Below are positions 1 to 13,613 of a DNA stretch of 64,000 nt, piece after piece. The stretch covers positions 1-64,000 of the forward strand of contig DATKBT010000131.1 of NCBI GenBank assembly GCA_035546295.1, in the 5' to 3' direction. The translations under genes were made by a program, and so were the position numbers. The notes below the pieces were generated by a model. It saw only the letters and a list, made by a program, of their open reading frames with translations. It was not told the DNA's origin and did no database searches. The stretch's first letter is position 1. Every line of letters starts with the position of its first letter. The stretch comes from DATKBT01 sp035546295 (GTDB taxonomy: Bacteria; Acidobacteriota; Thermoanaerobaculia; Multivoradales; Multivoraceae).

Positions 1-305
1 GAGCCGCAGCGCTTGCTGCCGCTGTTGCCGGGCTCGAGCGTGACGAACAGGGTCGCGGCGGCCTCCCCGAGGACCAGCGCCGGGAAGTCCGCCCGATAGT
101 TGGGGCAGGAGCGCCAGAGCGCGATCGCCTCCTCGATCACGCCACGGCCGATCTCGGGGTCATGGACGATGCCGATCGACGCGCCCGCGATCGGCGGCCG
201 GGCGAGCGGCTGGTGGCAGACCGGCTCGCGTGCGCTCAGATCGCCCGTGAGCAAGAGGTGGAAGAGGGCGCTGAACGAGAGGACGAGGACGAGGCGATCG
301 GGCAC
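1..305 (-). CDS. Secreted protein of unknown function, N-terminal part only
   Basis: An open frame runs off the left edge of the window. The GTG start at 305 has a GGAG motif about 5 bases upstream, and an in-frame TAG lies further upstream at 345-347. The first 25 or so residues form a clear signal peptide: a hydrophobic LVLVLSFSALFHLLLTG stretch followed by a polar AREP segment. The mature part begins with a Cys and contains ALWRSCPNYRADFP and TLEPGNSGS. The ALW..C pattern is reminiscent of secreted matrixin-like metalloproteases, but no zinc motif lies inside the visible part, so I leave it unassigned. Codon usage is strongly GC-biased at third positions, which supports coding. Confidence 0.6.
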   Translation of the reverse strand, partial: MPDRLVLVLSFSALFHLLLTGDLSAREPVCHQPLARPPIAGASIGIVHDPEIGRGVIEEAIALWRSCPNYRADFPALVLGEAAATLFVTLEPGNSGSKRCG

Positions 306-538
306 ACCGGTCTCCGGTTGCCGATCCGACCTCCCCCTTCCTGCCTAGGAGATACGAAAACGTGGCGACGAGCTCCGGAGGAGGAGCCGGGATTGCGCGG
401 GAGAATGCCGGGAGATTCCCGAAGCGCCTGCCGGTCGGGTGCCGGCGAGCAGTCGTCTGACCTCTCCGCGGGGACGTTCCCTCGCGCAGCGAGACGCTCC
501 CTCGCGCCGCGAGCGCAATCATTCTCCGCTGCCGACGA

Positions 539-1336
539 TCACTCGCTCTGCGACACCGCGATCGACCCGTTGACCGAGCGCAGGCTCACCGGAGCGCCGC
601 CCCCCCACAGCTCGCCGCGAATCGTCTTGCCGCGCTGGTCTCGCGAGCTGAGCCGGATCGGCACGTCGACAGCCACCCGACCATTGACTGCGCGCGCCTC
701 GAGATCGACACCGAAGCCCGCGGCCAGCTCGAGTCGGATGCGCCCGTTCGTGGTCGAGAGCGACGCCCCGTCGAGCGCGCCCGAGAGCGAGGCCTCGACA
801 CGCCCATTGGTCGAGGAGGCAGTGACCTCGCCGGCGACGTCGCGCAGCCGCACGTTGCCGTTGGTGGTGCGCGCCTGCACGCGCCGCTCCGAGCCCTCGA
901 TCGTCACGTTGCCGTTGGTCGAGCGCGCCTCGACCGCGATCGACGAAGGGAGCGACACGACGTATTGGATGCTCCCCGAGGCGGGGCGGAACCAGCTCGT
1001 CCAGCTCTCGGACTCGGGCCGCCGGGTGCGGATCCGGAGATGGCCGCCGCTGAGCTCGACCTCGCTGAGCAGCCCGTCGATCACCTTCTGCGCCATCGAC
1101 TCGGAGGTCGCCGTCGCCTTGCGCAGCGTCTCCACCTCGACCTCGGGACGGTCCCAGACGACGACGATGATGTCGCCGTTGGCGTTCGACAGCTCGAGCG
1201 AGCCGTCGGCGGGCAGCTCGTAGCTCTCGATCGTGGAGCGGGTGAGCGTGGCGGCCGTTGCCGAAGACGACACGAGGAGGAGCGGCAGGGCCAGCAACAG
1301 CGAGGCGGCCGTCTGGCGGGAACAGGTCGGGAACAT
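539..1336 (-). CDS. DUF4097-family secreted beta-helix protein
   Basis: A 265-residue protein. The ATG at 1336 is preceded by AAGGAGA at good spacing and begins a signal peptide with a hydrophobic core (SLLLALPLLLVSSSATA). An upstream ATG at 1438 in the same frame gives an arginine-rich leader and is less likely. From about residue 75 the chain carries at least six repeats of an STNGN/TTNGR/AVNGR/SVNGS pattern. These are the short beta-strand turns of the DUF4097 'putative adhesin' fold. DUF4097 proteins are widespread envelope proteins often linked to anti-sigma or stress loci; their biochemical role is not established. It is encoded divergently from the glutathione-transferase gene, with about 440 bases between the starts. 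Confidence 0.85.
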   Translation of the reverse strand: MFPTCSRQTAASLLLALPLLLVSSSATAATLTRSTIESYELPADGSLELSNANGDIIVVVWDRPEVEVETLRKATATSESMAQKVIDGLLSEVELSGGHLRIRTRRPESESWTSWFRPASGSIQYVVSLPSSIAVEARSTNGNVTIEGSERRVQARTTNGNVRLRDVAGEVTASSTNGRVEASLSGALDGASLSTTNGRIRLELAAGFGVDLEARAVNGRVAVDVPIRLSSRDQRGKTIRGELWGGGAPVSLRSVNGSIAVSQSE

Positions 1337-1610
1337 TGCAGCGTCTCCTTCTCGACTTGATGGCGACCTCGCAGCCGCCTGCTCGGTCGTCCGAGCCGCG
1401 CGTGCGCAGAGCGAGCGCCGGATCTCATCGGCGGCCATCGTCCTCGTCGGCCGTCGTCGTCGCTCCTCGGCCTACGAGGTCCGCCGCTCGGGTGTTTCGT
1501 GCAGCGCGTGTCCTTTGCCTGGACTCCCCGAGATCTTCGGCAACCATCCGCCGACCAGCCCCGGATGTCGACGAAGCCGACGAGCCAGCCGGAGCCGACG
1601 ACGAAGCAGC

Positions 1611-1859
1611 GTGCGTTGGATCCTCGGCGCTGCGGTCCTCTCCGCCTGGCTGCTGCTGCCTCCGGGCGCGCTCGCCCGCTGGATCTGGATACGCTTCGCC
1701 GGTCGTCCCCTGGAGACCGGAGCCCGGGTGGCCGGGCGACCGGACGACGAACCCCACGAGCTGGCGGAGGAGATCGAGGATGAGCGAGCAGGCGAACCGG
1801 ATCAGGATCTTCGGCGTTCCGATGTCACGGGCGGCGCGTGTCCACTGGATGGCGCGTGA
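1611..1859 (+). CDS. Possible small membrane protein overlapping the GST gene
   Basis: An 82-residue frame from a GTG. It opens with a hydrophobic stretch (WILGAAVLSAWLLLPPGAL), then WIWIRFAGRP and an acidic tail (DEPHELAEEIEDERAGEP). Third positions are about 84% G/C up to position 1780, as in real genes here, and lose that bias where the frame overlaps the downstream transferase gene. Against it: the only Shine-Dalgarno-like GGAG is about 16 bases from the GTG, and the overlap with the next gene is 80 bases. It may be a real small protein with a different end or start. No family recognised. Confidence 0.35.
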   Translation: MRWILGAAVLSAWLLLPPGALARWIWIRFAGRPLETGARVAGRPDDEPHELAEEIEDERAGEPDQDLRRSDVTGGACPLDGA

Positions 1860-2448
1860 GCTGGGACTGGACGCCGAGCACGTGCCGATCGGGTTCGCCG
1901 ACGGCAGCAACAAGACCCCCGAGTACTTGGCGCTCAATCCGAACGGCAGGCTGCCCACTCTGGAGGACGGCGGCTTGGTCCTCTGGGAGTCGATGGCCAT
2001 CAACCTCTACCTGGCCAGGAAGTACGGTCCCGGCGGGCTGGGGGAGGGGCTGGCGCCGCGCGACTTGGAGGAGGACGCGCTGGCGATGCAGTGGAGCTTC
2101 TGGGTGATGACCGAGATCGAGAAGCCGCTGCTGCGCCTCACCCTGGCGCGTCTGGAGCTCCCCGAGGACAGCGTCGAGGGGCGCTACTTCCGTGAACGCG
2201 TACCGCAGGGTCCCGAGATCGAGGCCGCCGCGGAGCAGGAGCTCGAGCGCCCGCTGGCGGTGCTCGACGGAGTGCTCGCCGACCGCGAGTTCCTGGTGGC
2301 CGAGCGCTTCACGGTGGCCGACCTCAACGTCGCCTCGGTGATGGCTTGGTCCCGCCAGGCGCGCCTCGACCTGTCGCGCTGGCCGAACGTCGCCGGCTGG
2401 TTGGCGAGGTGTCTGGGGCGCTCGGGCTTTCGGCCCGCTGCGGCGTGA
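1780..2448 (+). CDS. Glutathione S-transferase family protein
   Basis: A 222-residue cytosolic protein with the two-domain GST layout. The thioredoxin-like N-terminal domain (about residues 7-85) carries the motif NPNGRLPTLEDGG followed by WESMAINLYLARKYG, where the E-S pair normally binds the gamma-glutamyl part of glutathione. The all-alpha C-terminal domain (about 95-215) has the conserved FTVADLNVASVM N-capping box. The ATG at 1780 was chosen because GGAGGAG lies 6 bases upstream and the GST_N fold starts immediately after it (IRIFGVPMSRAARVHW). The Ser in that first helix may be the catalytic residue. The substrate is unknown. Confidence 0.92.
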   Translation: MSEQANRIRIFGVPMSRAARVHWMARELGLDAEHVPIGFADGSNKTPEYLALNPNGRLPTLEDGGLVLWESMAINLYLARKYGPGGLGEGLAPRDLEEDALAMQWSFWVMTEIEKPLLRLTLARLELPEDSVEGRYFRERVPQGPEIEAAAEQELERPLAVLDGVLADREFLVAERFTVADLNVASVMAWSRQARLDLSRWPNVAGWLARCLGRSGFRPAAA

Positions 2449-2647
2449 GCCGGTCGCGTTTCGCGCGGCCTCCCTTGCCTGCCGATCCCGTCGAGCCGGC
2501 AGTCGGAGCGGCCGGGCTCCGTCCCGGCCGAGGGCCGCAATGCGACGCACCGGACGGCCGGCCGGACGGGAGTGGGCCGCAAGGCTCTCCGACCTGCCCG
2601 GCGGGGACGCCGGGAATCGCCGCCAGACGCGGGCTGCTCGTACGGGC

Positions 2648-4858
2648 TCAGAGGCCGGCTTTGGATGCGACGCACAGCTCGCACTTCGCCAGGCACTCGA
2701 GGCTGTAGCGGTACGCGGCCTCCACGATCTCGTCGAGCGCCTCGAAGTCGACCAGGCCGAAGCGGCCGACCGGCGGCATGAGGTAGACGGTGGCCAACTC
2801 CTGGCGCTCCGCCCGTCGCGAGATCTCGCGACAGTCGATCGACCGCAACAGCAGCGGCCCGAGGCGCGGGAACTGCGCCGCGCCCTTGCCGTCTCGCAAC
2901 CGTTGCCACAGCCAGGCCGCCGGCGACGGGCTCGCCTCGAGGCTCGGATCCACCTCCATCTCGTGCTTGCGCGAGACGTCGTGGGCGACGAGCGGCCCCG
3001 GCGAGCGCTCGGCCAGCATCTCGACCGGGAGGTTGGTCATCAGCCCGCCGTCGACCAGCAGCTCGCCGGCCTTCGGCACCGGCGGCAGCAAGCCGGGGAA
3101 GGCGCCGGAGGCGCGCACCGCCCGCGCCACCAGCCCCCTCTCGAAGACGTGGGGGGTGGCGCGGGTGACGTTGCAGGCGACGCAGAAGAAGTGGGTCCAC
3201 AGGTTCTCGATCCGTCGGTCGCCGAAGGTGCGCTCGAGCGCCGCCTCGAGCGCGCCGGGGTCGAACACCGAGATCACGGGGACGGTGTAGGCGCGCCAGG
3301 TCTTGGTGCGCACGAAGACCTCGCGGAATGCCTCGACGGTGTCGCGCCAGTCGCCGCCGTCGGCCCAGCTCGCCGCCGCCAGCGCGCCCATGCTGACACC
3401 GGCGACGTAGTCGACGGGGATGCCGAGCTCGGCCATCGCGCGCTGGAGCCCGGCATGGGCGAAGCCGCGCGCTCCGCCTCCACCCAGGACGACGCCGACC
3501 GCGCGACCGGAGACGAAGCGGGCGACGCGCTCGGCGTCGGTGACGCGCCCGATACAGACGTGGTGGTGGCGTTCGATCCCGAAGGCGTCCAGCCAGCGGC
3601 GGGTGTTGCGCGGCTCGCGCTCCGGGGGATGCAGCAGCACCAGCTCGCGCGGAGTCGCGCCCGGATCGAGCTCGAGCATCTCGAGCAACTCGTGGGCCTG
3701 AGGCCGATTGCCCTGGCAGGCGAGTACGACGCGATCGGCCTGCCCCAGGCACAGCGCCGACCACGGCGATGCCGCGCGATCGGCGAGGTAGACGACCAGA
3801 TCGTGCTCATCCTCCTGGCGGTGCAGCCAGTCGGCGAGCGAGGACCAGCGGAGGCTGTCGCGGCCGGTGCGCGACGCACCCGGACCGTGCACCGAGTCGA
3901 AGGTCGCGGCGTCGAGCACGAGAATCGACAGCTCGCGTCGCAAGGCGGCGACCAGCGCCTCCAGCAGCCAGTCGACGCCGCGCTGCGGTCCTAGCGGCAG
4001 CAGGGCGATGGTCCCGAGGCGTGGCCGGCGGCGACGACCGGCGTCCGCCGACTCCAGGCGCCGGCCGAGGCCGCGCACGATCGGCATCAGCGCTCTCGGT
4101 TGCTTCTCGATCACCCGGTCGAAACCTTCTCGATCGAGCTGCACCAGCTCCGAATCGCGGGCCGCGATCACCGTCGCACTACGCGGCTCGCCGGTGAGCA
4201 GCCCGACCTCGCCGACGGTCTCGCCGCGGGTGATCTCGGCGATCGGCCGGTTCCCCAGCGCTCCTTCGCGCATCACCCTGAGCCGCCCGCGTAGCAGCAC
4301 GTAGAGACAGTCCGAAACCTCTCCCTGACGGAACAGGGTCTCGCCGCGCACCAGCCGCCGCCACGAGAGGTGCTCCTCGATCGAGTCGACCAGCTCATCG
4401 TCGAAGGTGCCGAACAGGTCGATGGCGGCGAGGTGGAAGCCCGGGAGCCGCTGCGAGACGACCCGGGTCAGCAGGCGACGCACGGCCGGATGCTCGGCGA
4501 TCAGCCGCTCGAAGGCCGCGCCGTCGAGGCGCAGCGCGGTGGAGCCGACCTCGGCACGGACCGTGGCGCTGCGCGGCTCTCCCGAGAGCAGCCCGGCCTC
4601 GCCGACCACCTCGTGCGGATCGATGTGGGCGATCAGGCGCTCGGGGCGCTGGTGGGTTCCGCCCGTGATCACCTCGAGCCGGCCGTCGCGCAGCAGGTAC
4701 AGGCTGTCGGGCGCCTCCCCTTCCCGGAACAGGATCTCGCCCGCGGCGAGCACCCGGGGGGAGAGGATTGCGGCGAGCTCCTCGAGCTCGGGCGGCGGCA
4801 GTCCACCGAACAGCTCGGTGGCGTCGAGGAAGCGGATCAGCTCGCCGGGGTCGGACAC
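2648..4858 (-). CDS. Patatin-like phospholipase with two cyclic-nucleotide-binding domains (NTE type)
   Basis: A 736-residue protein starting at a GTG. Two cNMP/Crp-type sensor domains come first (about 10-125 and 145-260), each with a GEVGLLTGEPRSATV-like phosphate-binding cassette. A Rossmann-like middle region follows (about 285-410), then a patatin catalytic domain from about residue 455. The patatin part shows the oxyanion glycine box GGGGARGFAHAG, the nucleophile elbow GVSMG and the catalytic Asp in LLVDGGLMTNLP. This architecture matches neuropathy-target-esterase/YMR059-like lysophospholipases, where the sensor domains are thought to gate lipase activity. It is monocistronic and has no obvious membrane segment at the N terminus, unlike eukaryotic NTE. 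Confidence 0.93.
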   Translation of the reverse strand: MSDPGELIRFLDATELFGGLPPPELEELAAILSPRVLAAGEILFREGEAPDSLYLLRDGRLEVITGGTHQRPERLIAHIDPHEVVGEAGLLSGEPRSATVRAEVGSTALRLDGAAFERLIAEHPAVRRLLTRVVSQRLPGFHLAAIDLFGTFDDELVDSIEEHLSWRRLVRGETLFRQGEVSDCLYVLLRGRLRVMREGALGNRPIAEITRGETVGEVGLLTGEPRSATVIAARDSELVQLDREGFDRVIEKQPRALMPIVRGLGRRLESADAGRRRRPRLGTIALLPLGPQRGVDWLLEALVAALRRELSILVLDAATFDSVHGPGASRTGRDSLRWSSLADWLHRQEDEHDLVVYLADRAASPWSALCLGQADRVVLACQGNRPQAHELLEMLELDPGATPRELVLLHPPEREPRNTRRWLDAFGIERHHHVCIGRVTDAERVARFVSGRAVGVVLGGGGARGFAHAGLQRAMAELGIPVDYVAGVSMGALAAASWADGGDWRDTVEAFREVFVRTKTWRAYTVPVISVFDPGALEAALERTFGDRRIENLWTHFFCVACNVTRATPHVFERGLVARAVRASGAFPGLLPPVPKAGELLVDGGLMTNLPVEMLAERSPGPLVAHDVSRKHEMEVDPSLEASPSPAAWLWQRLRDGKGAAQFPRLGPLLLRSIDCREISRRAERQELATVYLMPPVGRFGLVDFEALDEIVEAAYRYSLECLAKCELCVASKAGL

Positions 4859-5133
4859 GCGACGGTACCCCTCGGCCGGTGGTGGTCGGGAGGCGGCGGG
4901 AGAGGGAGCCCCAGGATCGGTGGCGGTCCGGGCGCGATCTCGCCCCGCACTCGATCTTAGCTCGGCGACGGGTTGGCGCCTGCGCGGGGTGGCCGAGCGC
5001 GCTCGTCTCCCGGGAGTGAGCCCCCCTCGCCGGGTGGGCGGGCGGCACGAGAAGGTTCGGAAGTGAGGTTCGGCGGTGGGATCTCGAAGGTGACGTGGAA
5101 CGAAAAGGCCTGCTGGGCCGTAGGGTCGAGATC

Positions 5134-6333
5134 ATGGCCAGTCGTGTGAAGAAGGTCGCTCTCGGATGCGGGCTCGGCTGCGTCGGACTCGTGATCGTCG
5201 GAGTCTCGAGCTGCATCGGCTTCCAGGTCTGGCTCAACACACCGGGCGAGCTGCTCGAGGCCGGCGTCCTGCTCGACCCCGAGGCGGTCGGGTGGGCGGA
5301 GGCCCGGCTCGACCTCGAGGACGAGGGGACGGAAGCGCTGGCCAGCACCCTGTTCGAGCTCGCACGGCCCCCCGAGGAGATGTTCGAGAACTCGCCGTTC
5401 CTGGCCTTCCTCACCGAGATCAACTCCCGCCGCCAGCAGCGCCAGATGCGGCGGCTGTTTCCGGCGACCGCAGTCTGGTCTCTGTACCCGGGAGAGCCTG
5501 GAGGGCGCGAGCCGATTCTGATCTCGGCGAGCGTTCCGCGCATGGCCCACACCCTCGCCTTGATCGACTGGGGGATCGGGCTCGTCGCGCGCCGTCAGCC
5601 CGAGCTGGTCACCGAGCTCTACCGCGGCGAGCGGATCCTGGTGATCGACGAGCCCGAGGCGGAGGCGGAGGTCAGGGTCGAGCCCGGCGGCGTTCGCATC
5701 GAGACCGAGCGGGATCTCGGCGACGCCGAACGCGACCTCGGCAACGCCGAGCGCGAGCTCGGCGACGGGGACGCCGAGGCGGAGTGGGCGCGGCTCGATC
5801 CGGACGAGCCCTTCACCGCCCACATCTTCCTGCGCGACGTCGGCGTCTTCTTCTCCACCACGGTGGAAGTGGCGCGTAGAGCGATCGACGGTCTCGAGGG
5901 AGGCCCCGCCCAGGCGTCGGGATCGCCGCTCGAGCGGCTGGTGGCCGGCCTGCCGGAGGCGCCGATCCGGGCCGCGGTCCTCAACGACGACGGCGGCCGT
6001 CTGGCGCGCGTGCTCGGTCGGCTGGTGCCCGACGTGGTGCTCGACGACGACACGCGAGATGTCCTCGACCGCGCCCGCTCGGCCACCCTCGTCGGGAGGT
6101 TCGGGGGCGAGGGGCGGCTCGAGCTCACGCTGACCCTCGCGGGCGTGGCGTCGGACGACTCGACGCTGTCGGTGCTCGAGGCTGCGGTTGCGCGAATGCT
6201 CGTCCGCGAGGACGATCTGGGCGGCACGGCGACCGTCGAGCCGGCCCCGCAGGGGGTCGTGGTGTCGATCTCGCTGCCGCTCGCCGAGGCGGCGGAACGC
6301 GCGATGGAGGACCGGCGCGTCATCGTTCGCTAG
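5134..6333 (+). CDS. Anchored protein of unknown function with a seven-residue repeat
   Basis: A 399-residue protein. I start it at the ATG at 5134, directly before a basic stretch and one transmembrane anchor (VALGCGLGCVGLVIVGVSSCIGFQVWL); a GTG at 5095 would add 13 residues. The rest is acidic and probably extracytoplasmic. Around residues 190-215 there is a short tandem repeat RDLGDAE / RDLGNAE / RELGDGD, expanded at the DNA level as 21-base units. The C-terminal half has alternating strands and VGRFGGEG.LELTLTL, as in sensor-like beta domains. No family is recognised. The stop codon TAG lies in the first copy of the direct repeat described at 6329-6410. Confidence 0.75.
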   Translation: MASRVKKVALGCGLGCVGLVIVGVSSCIGFQVWLNTPGELLEAGVLLDPEAVGWAEARLDLEDEGTEALASTLFELARPPEEMFENSPFLAFLTEINSRRQQRQMRRLFPATAVWSLYPGEPGGREPILISASVPRMAHTLALIDWGIGLVARRQPELVTELYRGERILVIDEPEAEAEVRVEPGGVRIETERDLGDAERDLGNAERELGDGDAEAEWARLDPDEPFTAHIFLRDVGVFFSTTVEVARRAIDGLEGGPAQASGSPLERLVAGLPEAPIRAAVLNDDGGRLARVLGRLVPDVVLDDDTRDVLDRARSATLVGRFGGEGRLELTLTLAGVASDDSTLSVLEAAVARMLVREDDLGGTATVEPAPQGVVVSISLPLAEAAERAMEDRRVIVR

Positions 6334-6410
6334 CCTCCGATCTGCTTGCGCGCGCTAGCCTCCAATCTGCTTGCGCGCGCTGCGCGCGCTATAGCAGATC
6401 TCCGGCTAGC
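6329..6410. repeat. Direct repeat plus inverted repeat with GCTAGC ends
   Basis: A 25-bp unit (gctagcctcc, then g/aatctgct, tgcgcgc) occurs twice in tandem at 6329-6353 and 6354-6378, differing at one base. It is followed at 6393-6410 by agcagatctccggctagc, which is the reverse complement of its first 18 bases except for a tcc/tcc internal loop. The intervening sequence is alternating GC (gcgcgctgcgcgcgct). The whole can fold as a long hairpin between two genes facing each other's 3' ends, so a bidirectional terminator or REP-like element is plausible. The remaining intergenic bases to 6661 show nothing else I can support. Confidence 0.6.
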
Positions 6411-6661
6411 CATTTCTCGCGGCTCCATGCGCTTTCGGCGCGTCGCCGCGGACAGCCGCCGAACCGCATCTCGAATTTCCGCACAGGCGCATCGCCTACG
6501 TCGGTCCGCCTTGCATCTGGACCCGCGGCGCCCGCAATCCCGGCATCCTGACTTTCACCACGGGCTCCCAGGAGCGCAATCGTTCGCTGAAGTGCCGCCG
6601 ATGACGCGTCGGGAGCAACGGGCTGCTAGCACCGAAGAGTCCGCAGGCGGATTCCCCCGTG

Positions 6662-7789
6662 CTACGCGAGGTTCTCGGGGTTGAGCCCCTCGAGCTCCTC
6701 GACGACGAACCGGCCGTCCTTGCGGATCAGCCGGTCGTCGAACCAGATCTCGCCGCCGCCCGACGCCTCGTCCATGCGCAAGACGAGGTCCCAGTGGATC
6801 TTCGAGCGGTTGCCGTTGTCGGCCTCCTCGTAGGCCTGCCCCGGCGTGAAGTGGATCGAGCCCGCGATCTTCTCGTCGAACAGGATGTCCTTCATCGGCC
6901 GCGTGATGAGCGGGTTGAAGCCGATCGCGAACTCGCCGATCGCGCGCGCTCCCACGTCGGTGTCGAGGACGCGAAGGAGGTGCTCGGAGTTCGAGCTGGT
7001 CGCCTCGACGATGCGACCGTGCTCGAGGGAGAGCCGGACGTTCTCGTGGGTGACGCCCTGGTAGATCGTCGGCGTGTTGAACGCGATCGTCCCCTCGACG
7101 CTGTCGATGACGGGCGCCGTGAACACCTCGCCGTCGGGGATGTTCAGCTTGCCGTCGCAGGGGATCGCGGGAATGCCGCGAATCGAGAAGCGGAGGTCGG
7201 TACCCTGGTTGCCGGCGTCGGGGGCGACCAGGCGGACGCGATCGGTCGCCTCCATCAGCTCGACCAGCGGCCTCATCGCCTCCGCCATGCGTGCGTAGTC
7301 CAGCGTGCAGACGCGGAAGTAGAAGTCCTCGAACGCCTCGGTCGACATCTGGGCGAGCTGGGCCATGGACGGCGTGGGCCAGCGCAGGACGACCCACCGC
7401 GTCTGGGCGACCCGCACGTCCTGGTGGACGGGCTTCCAGTAGTGGGTCTCGTAGAGGGCGACCTGCTCGGGGGGGAGGTCCGACCACTCGGAGACGTTGA
7501 GGCTGCCGCGGACCCCGACGTAGGCGTCCATCTCGCGCATCAGCGCGGCGTCGCACGCTGCCAAGGTCGAGAGCTGCTCGGCGTCGGCGGCGAGCAGGAG
7601 GTCGCGCCAGACCGCCTGGCTGCGGAGCTGGACGAAGGGGCGGGCTCCGGCCGCCGCGGCGCGCCGGACGAGAGCGCGCACGAAGGCTGGCGGGACGTCA
7701 ATCGCCTCGACCAGGACCGACTCCCCCTCCTCGAGCGCGCAGGAGTAGGAGATCAGGAGATCGGCGAGGGTTTGATATCTCGGGTCCAT
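6662..7789 (-). CDS. M29-family metalloaminopeptidase (AmpS/PepS type)
   Basis: A 375-residue protein with the peptidase M29 fold. N-terminal MDPRYQTLADLLISYSCALEEGESVLVEA is the typical family opening. The metal-binding region includes EGTIAFNTP, NSEHLLRVLDTDVGARAIGEFAIGFNP and the C-terminal block GNRSKIHWDLVLRMD, which supplies conserved Glu, His and Asp ligands for the two metals. The family removes N-terminal residues from peptides in the cytoplasm. The ATG at 7789 is used because the family homology begins there; an open frame continues far upstream without similarity. No strong ribosome binding site is visible. Its 3' end faces the anchored unknown protein across the 6329-6410 hairpin repeat. 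Confidence 0.93.
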   Translation of the reverse strand: MDPRYQTLADLLISYSCALEEGESVLVEAIDVPPAFVRALVRRAAAAGARPFVQLRSQAVWRDLLLAADAEQLSTLAACDAALMREMDAYVGVRGSLNVSEWSDLPPEQVALYETHYWKPVHQDVRVAQTRWVVLRWPTPSMAQLAQMSTEAFEDFYFRVCTLDYARMAEAMRPLVELMEATDRVRLVAPDAGNQGTDLRFSIRGIPAIPCDGKLNIPDGEVFTAPVIDSVEGTIAFNTPTIYQGVTHENVRLSLEHGRIVEATSSNSEHLLRVLDTDVGARAIGEFAIGFNPLITRPMKDILFDEKIAGSIHFTPGQAYEEADNGNRSKIHWDLVLRMDEASGGGEIWFDDRLIRKDGRFVVEELEGLNPENLA

Positions 7790-7975
7790 GGCGCGGGAGA
7801 TTAACGCCGTGCGACTCGCGGAAGGGCAACGCGCGCTCTCCCCTCCGCCTGCCCTTCCCTCCGGGTCGGCGCCGGTGTGCGCTGTGGTGGTGCGGCCGAG
7901 CTCCACTCGGCCCGGCTCGCCGACCCAGCCCTCCGGCGTTGTCCCGCGGCGTCGACTGGCGTAGCCTCGACCTGC

Positions 7976-8200
7976 ATGTCGGCACGCCGCGGCTCGCGCG
8001 ACCCCCGTTACCCGCCCCTGACGCTGCAGCTCCCAGCCCATGTCGTCGCGCGGCTGCACGCGACGGCCAGGGTGCTCGGCACGACGCCCGAGGACCTCGT
8101 CGACCGGGCGCTCGACGAACAGGCGACTTCGCTCGGACGCGACCAGCGCGAGCTGATCGACCGTATCGCGACCTCGCTGCTGCACGCCCACGAGCTGTGA
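7976..8200 (+). CDS. Small ribbon-helix-helix-like protein
   Basis: A 74-residue frame with about 90% G/C third positions, like the real genes here. After a basic N terminus comes PLTLQLPAHVVARLHATARVLGTTPEDLVDRAL. The short strand followed by two helices is the usual spacing of ribbon-helix-helix (CopG/Arc-type) DNA-binding proteins. A C-terminal helix follows (DQRELIDRIATSLL). It is divergent from the aminopeptidase gene and no toxin partner is next to it, so an autonomous regulator is as likely as an antitoxin. The ribosome binding site is weak. Confidence 0.55.
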   Translation: MSARRGSRDPRYPPLTLQLPAHVVARLHATARVLGTTPEDLVDRALDEQATSLGRDQRELIDRIATSLLHAHEL

Positions 8201-8776
8201 GCTTCCCGCCTCCGCGGTTTCGGGAGCTGGCTCGGCGCGCTCGGGCGAACAGCTGCTCACCGGAACAAGAAGGGGGTCGCCGCCCGCCGCTGGTGCGGCA
8301 GCGACGGGCGACGACTGCCACCGAGGCGACCCGCTCCGGAACCGAGCACGTAGGTCTTGGATGACCCGGAGCGGCTGGGAAGGAGCTTGGGCGGAAGCCT
8401 CTTCCCTCGTCGGCTCGGCGTCCTGAGTCAGGAGCAAGCGGGATGCCACGGGCTCCGCAAGCGCGCGGACTCCGCTCGAAGTGGCCTCGATCCCTTGCGC
8501 CTCAGGGGTTTGGCGGTCTTCGTGCGGTTGCGGTCAGGGCGCGGTGCGGCGGCCGGGCGGCCCTCGTCCCTCCAATGCCTTGAACCAAGGTCCGAGTGGT
8601 TGGACCACTCGGGGCCACGGCTGAGCTCTTCGCTGGGTCGGCGCAGGATGCAGCGATCGGGCGCCGGGGATCGCCCGGTGCGCCGAGGGCTTGACTCCCG
8701 ATCGTCACCAGGCATGATCGGCTCCCCCTCTCGCGATCGCGCGGGCATCTTCAGTGCGAGAAGCGGGGACGTCGCA
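8201..8776. other. 576-bp intergenic region upstream of lhr
   Basis: I see no convincing gene on either strand. It holds a perfect 9-bp hairpin at 8592-8612 (ccgagtggt, loop tgg, accactcgg) with no T tract, so it is more likely an operator or RNA structure than a terminator. A sigma-70-like promoter at 8691-8718 is listed separately. Confidence 0.5.
8691..8718 (+). promoter_or_regulatory. Candidate sigma-70 promoter of lhr
   Basis: TTGACT at 8691-8696 and CATGAT at 8713-8718 are separated by 16 bases. They match the consensus at 5/6 and 4/6 positions. This is notable in 70% GC sequence and lies about 58 bases before the lhr start. No experimental support. Confidence 0.4.
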
Positions 8777-13543
<4,767 letters not shown>

Positions 13544-13613
13544 GGTCTCCCCGGCGCGCTCGTGGAAGCGGCGCCGCGCTCTCGCCGCGAACCTGCGAGC
13601 GGTCGGCGCGTCT

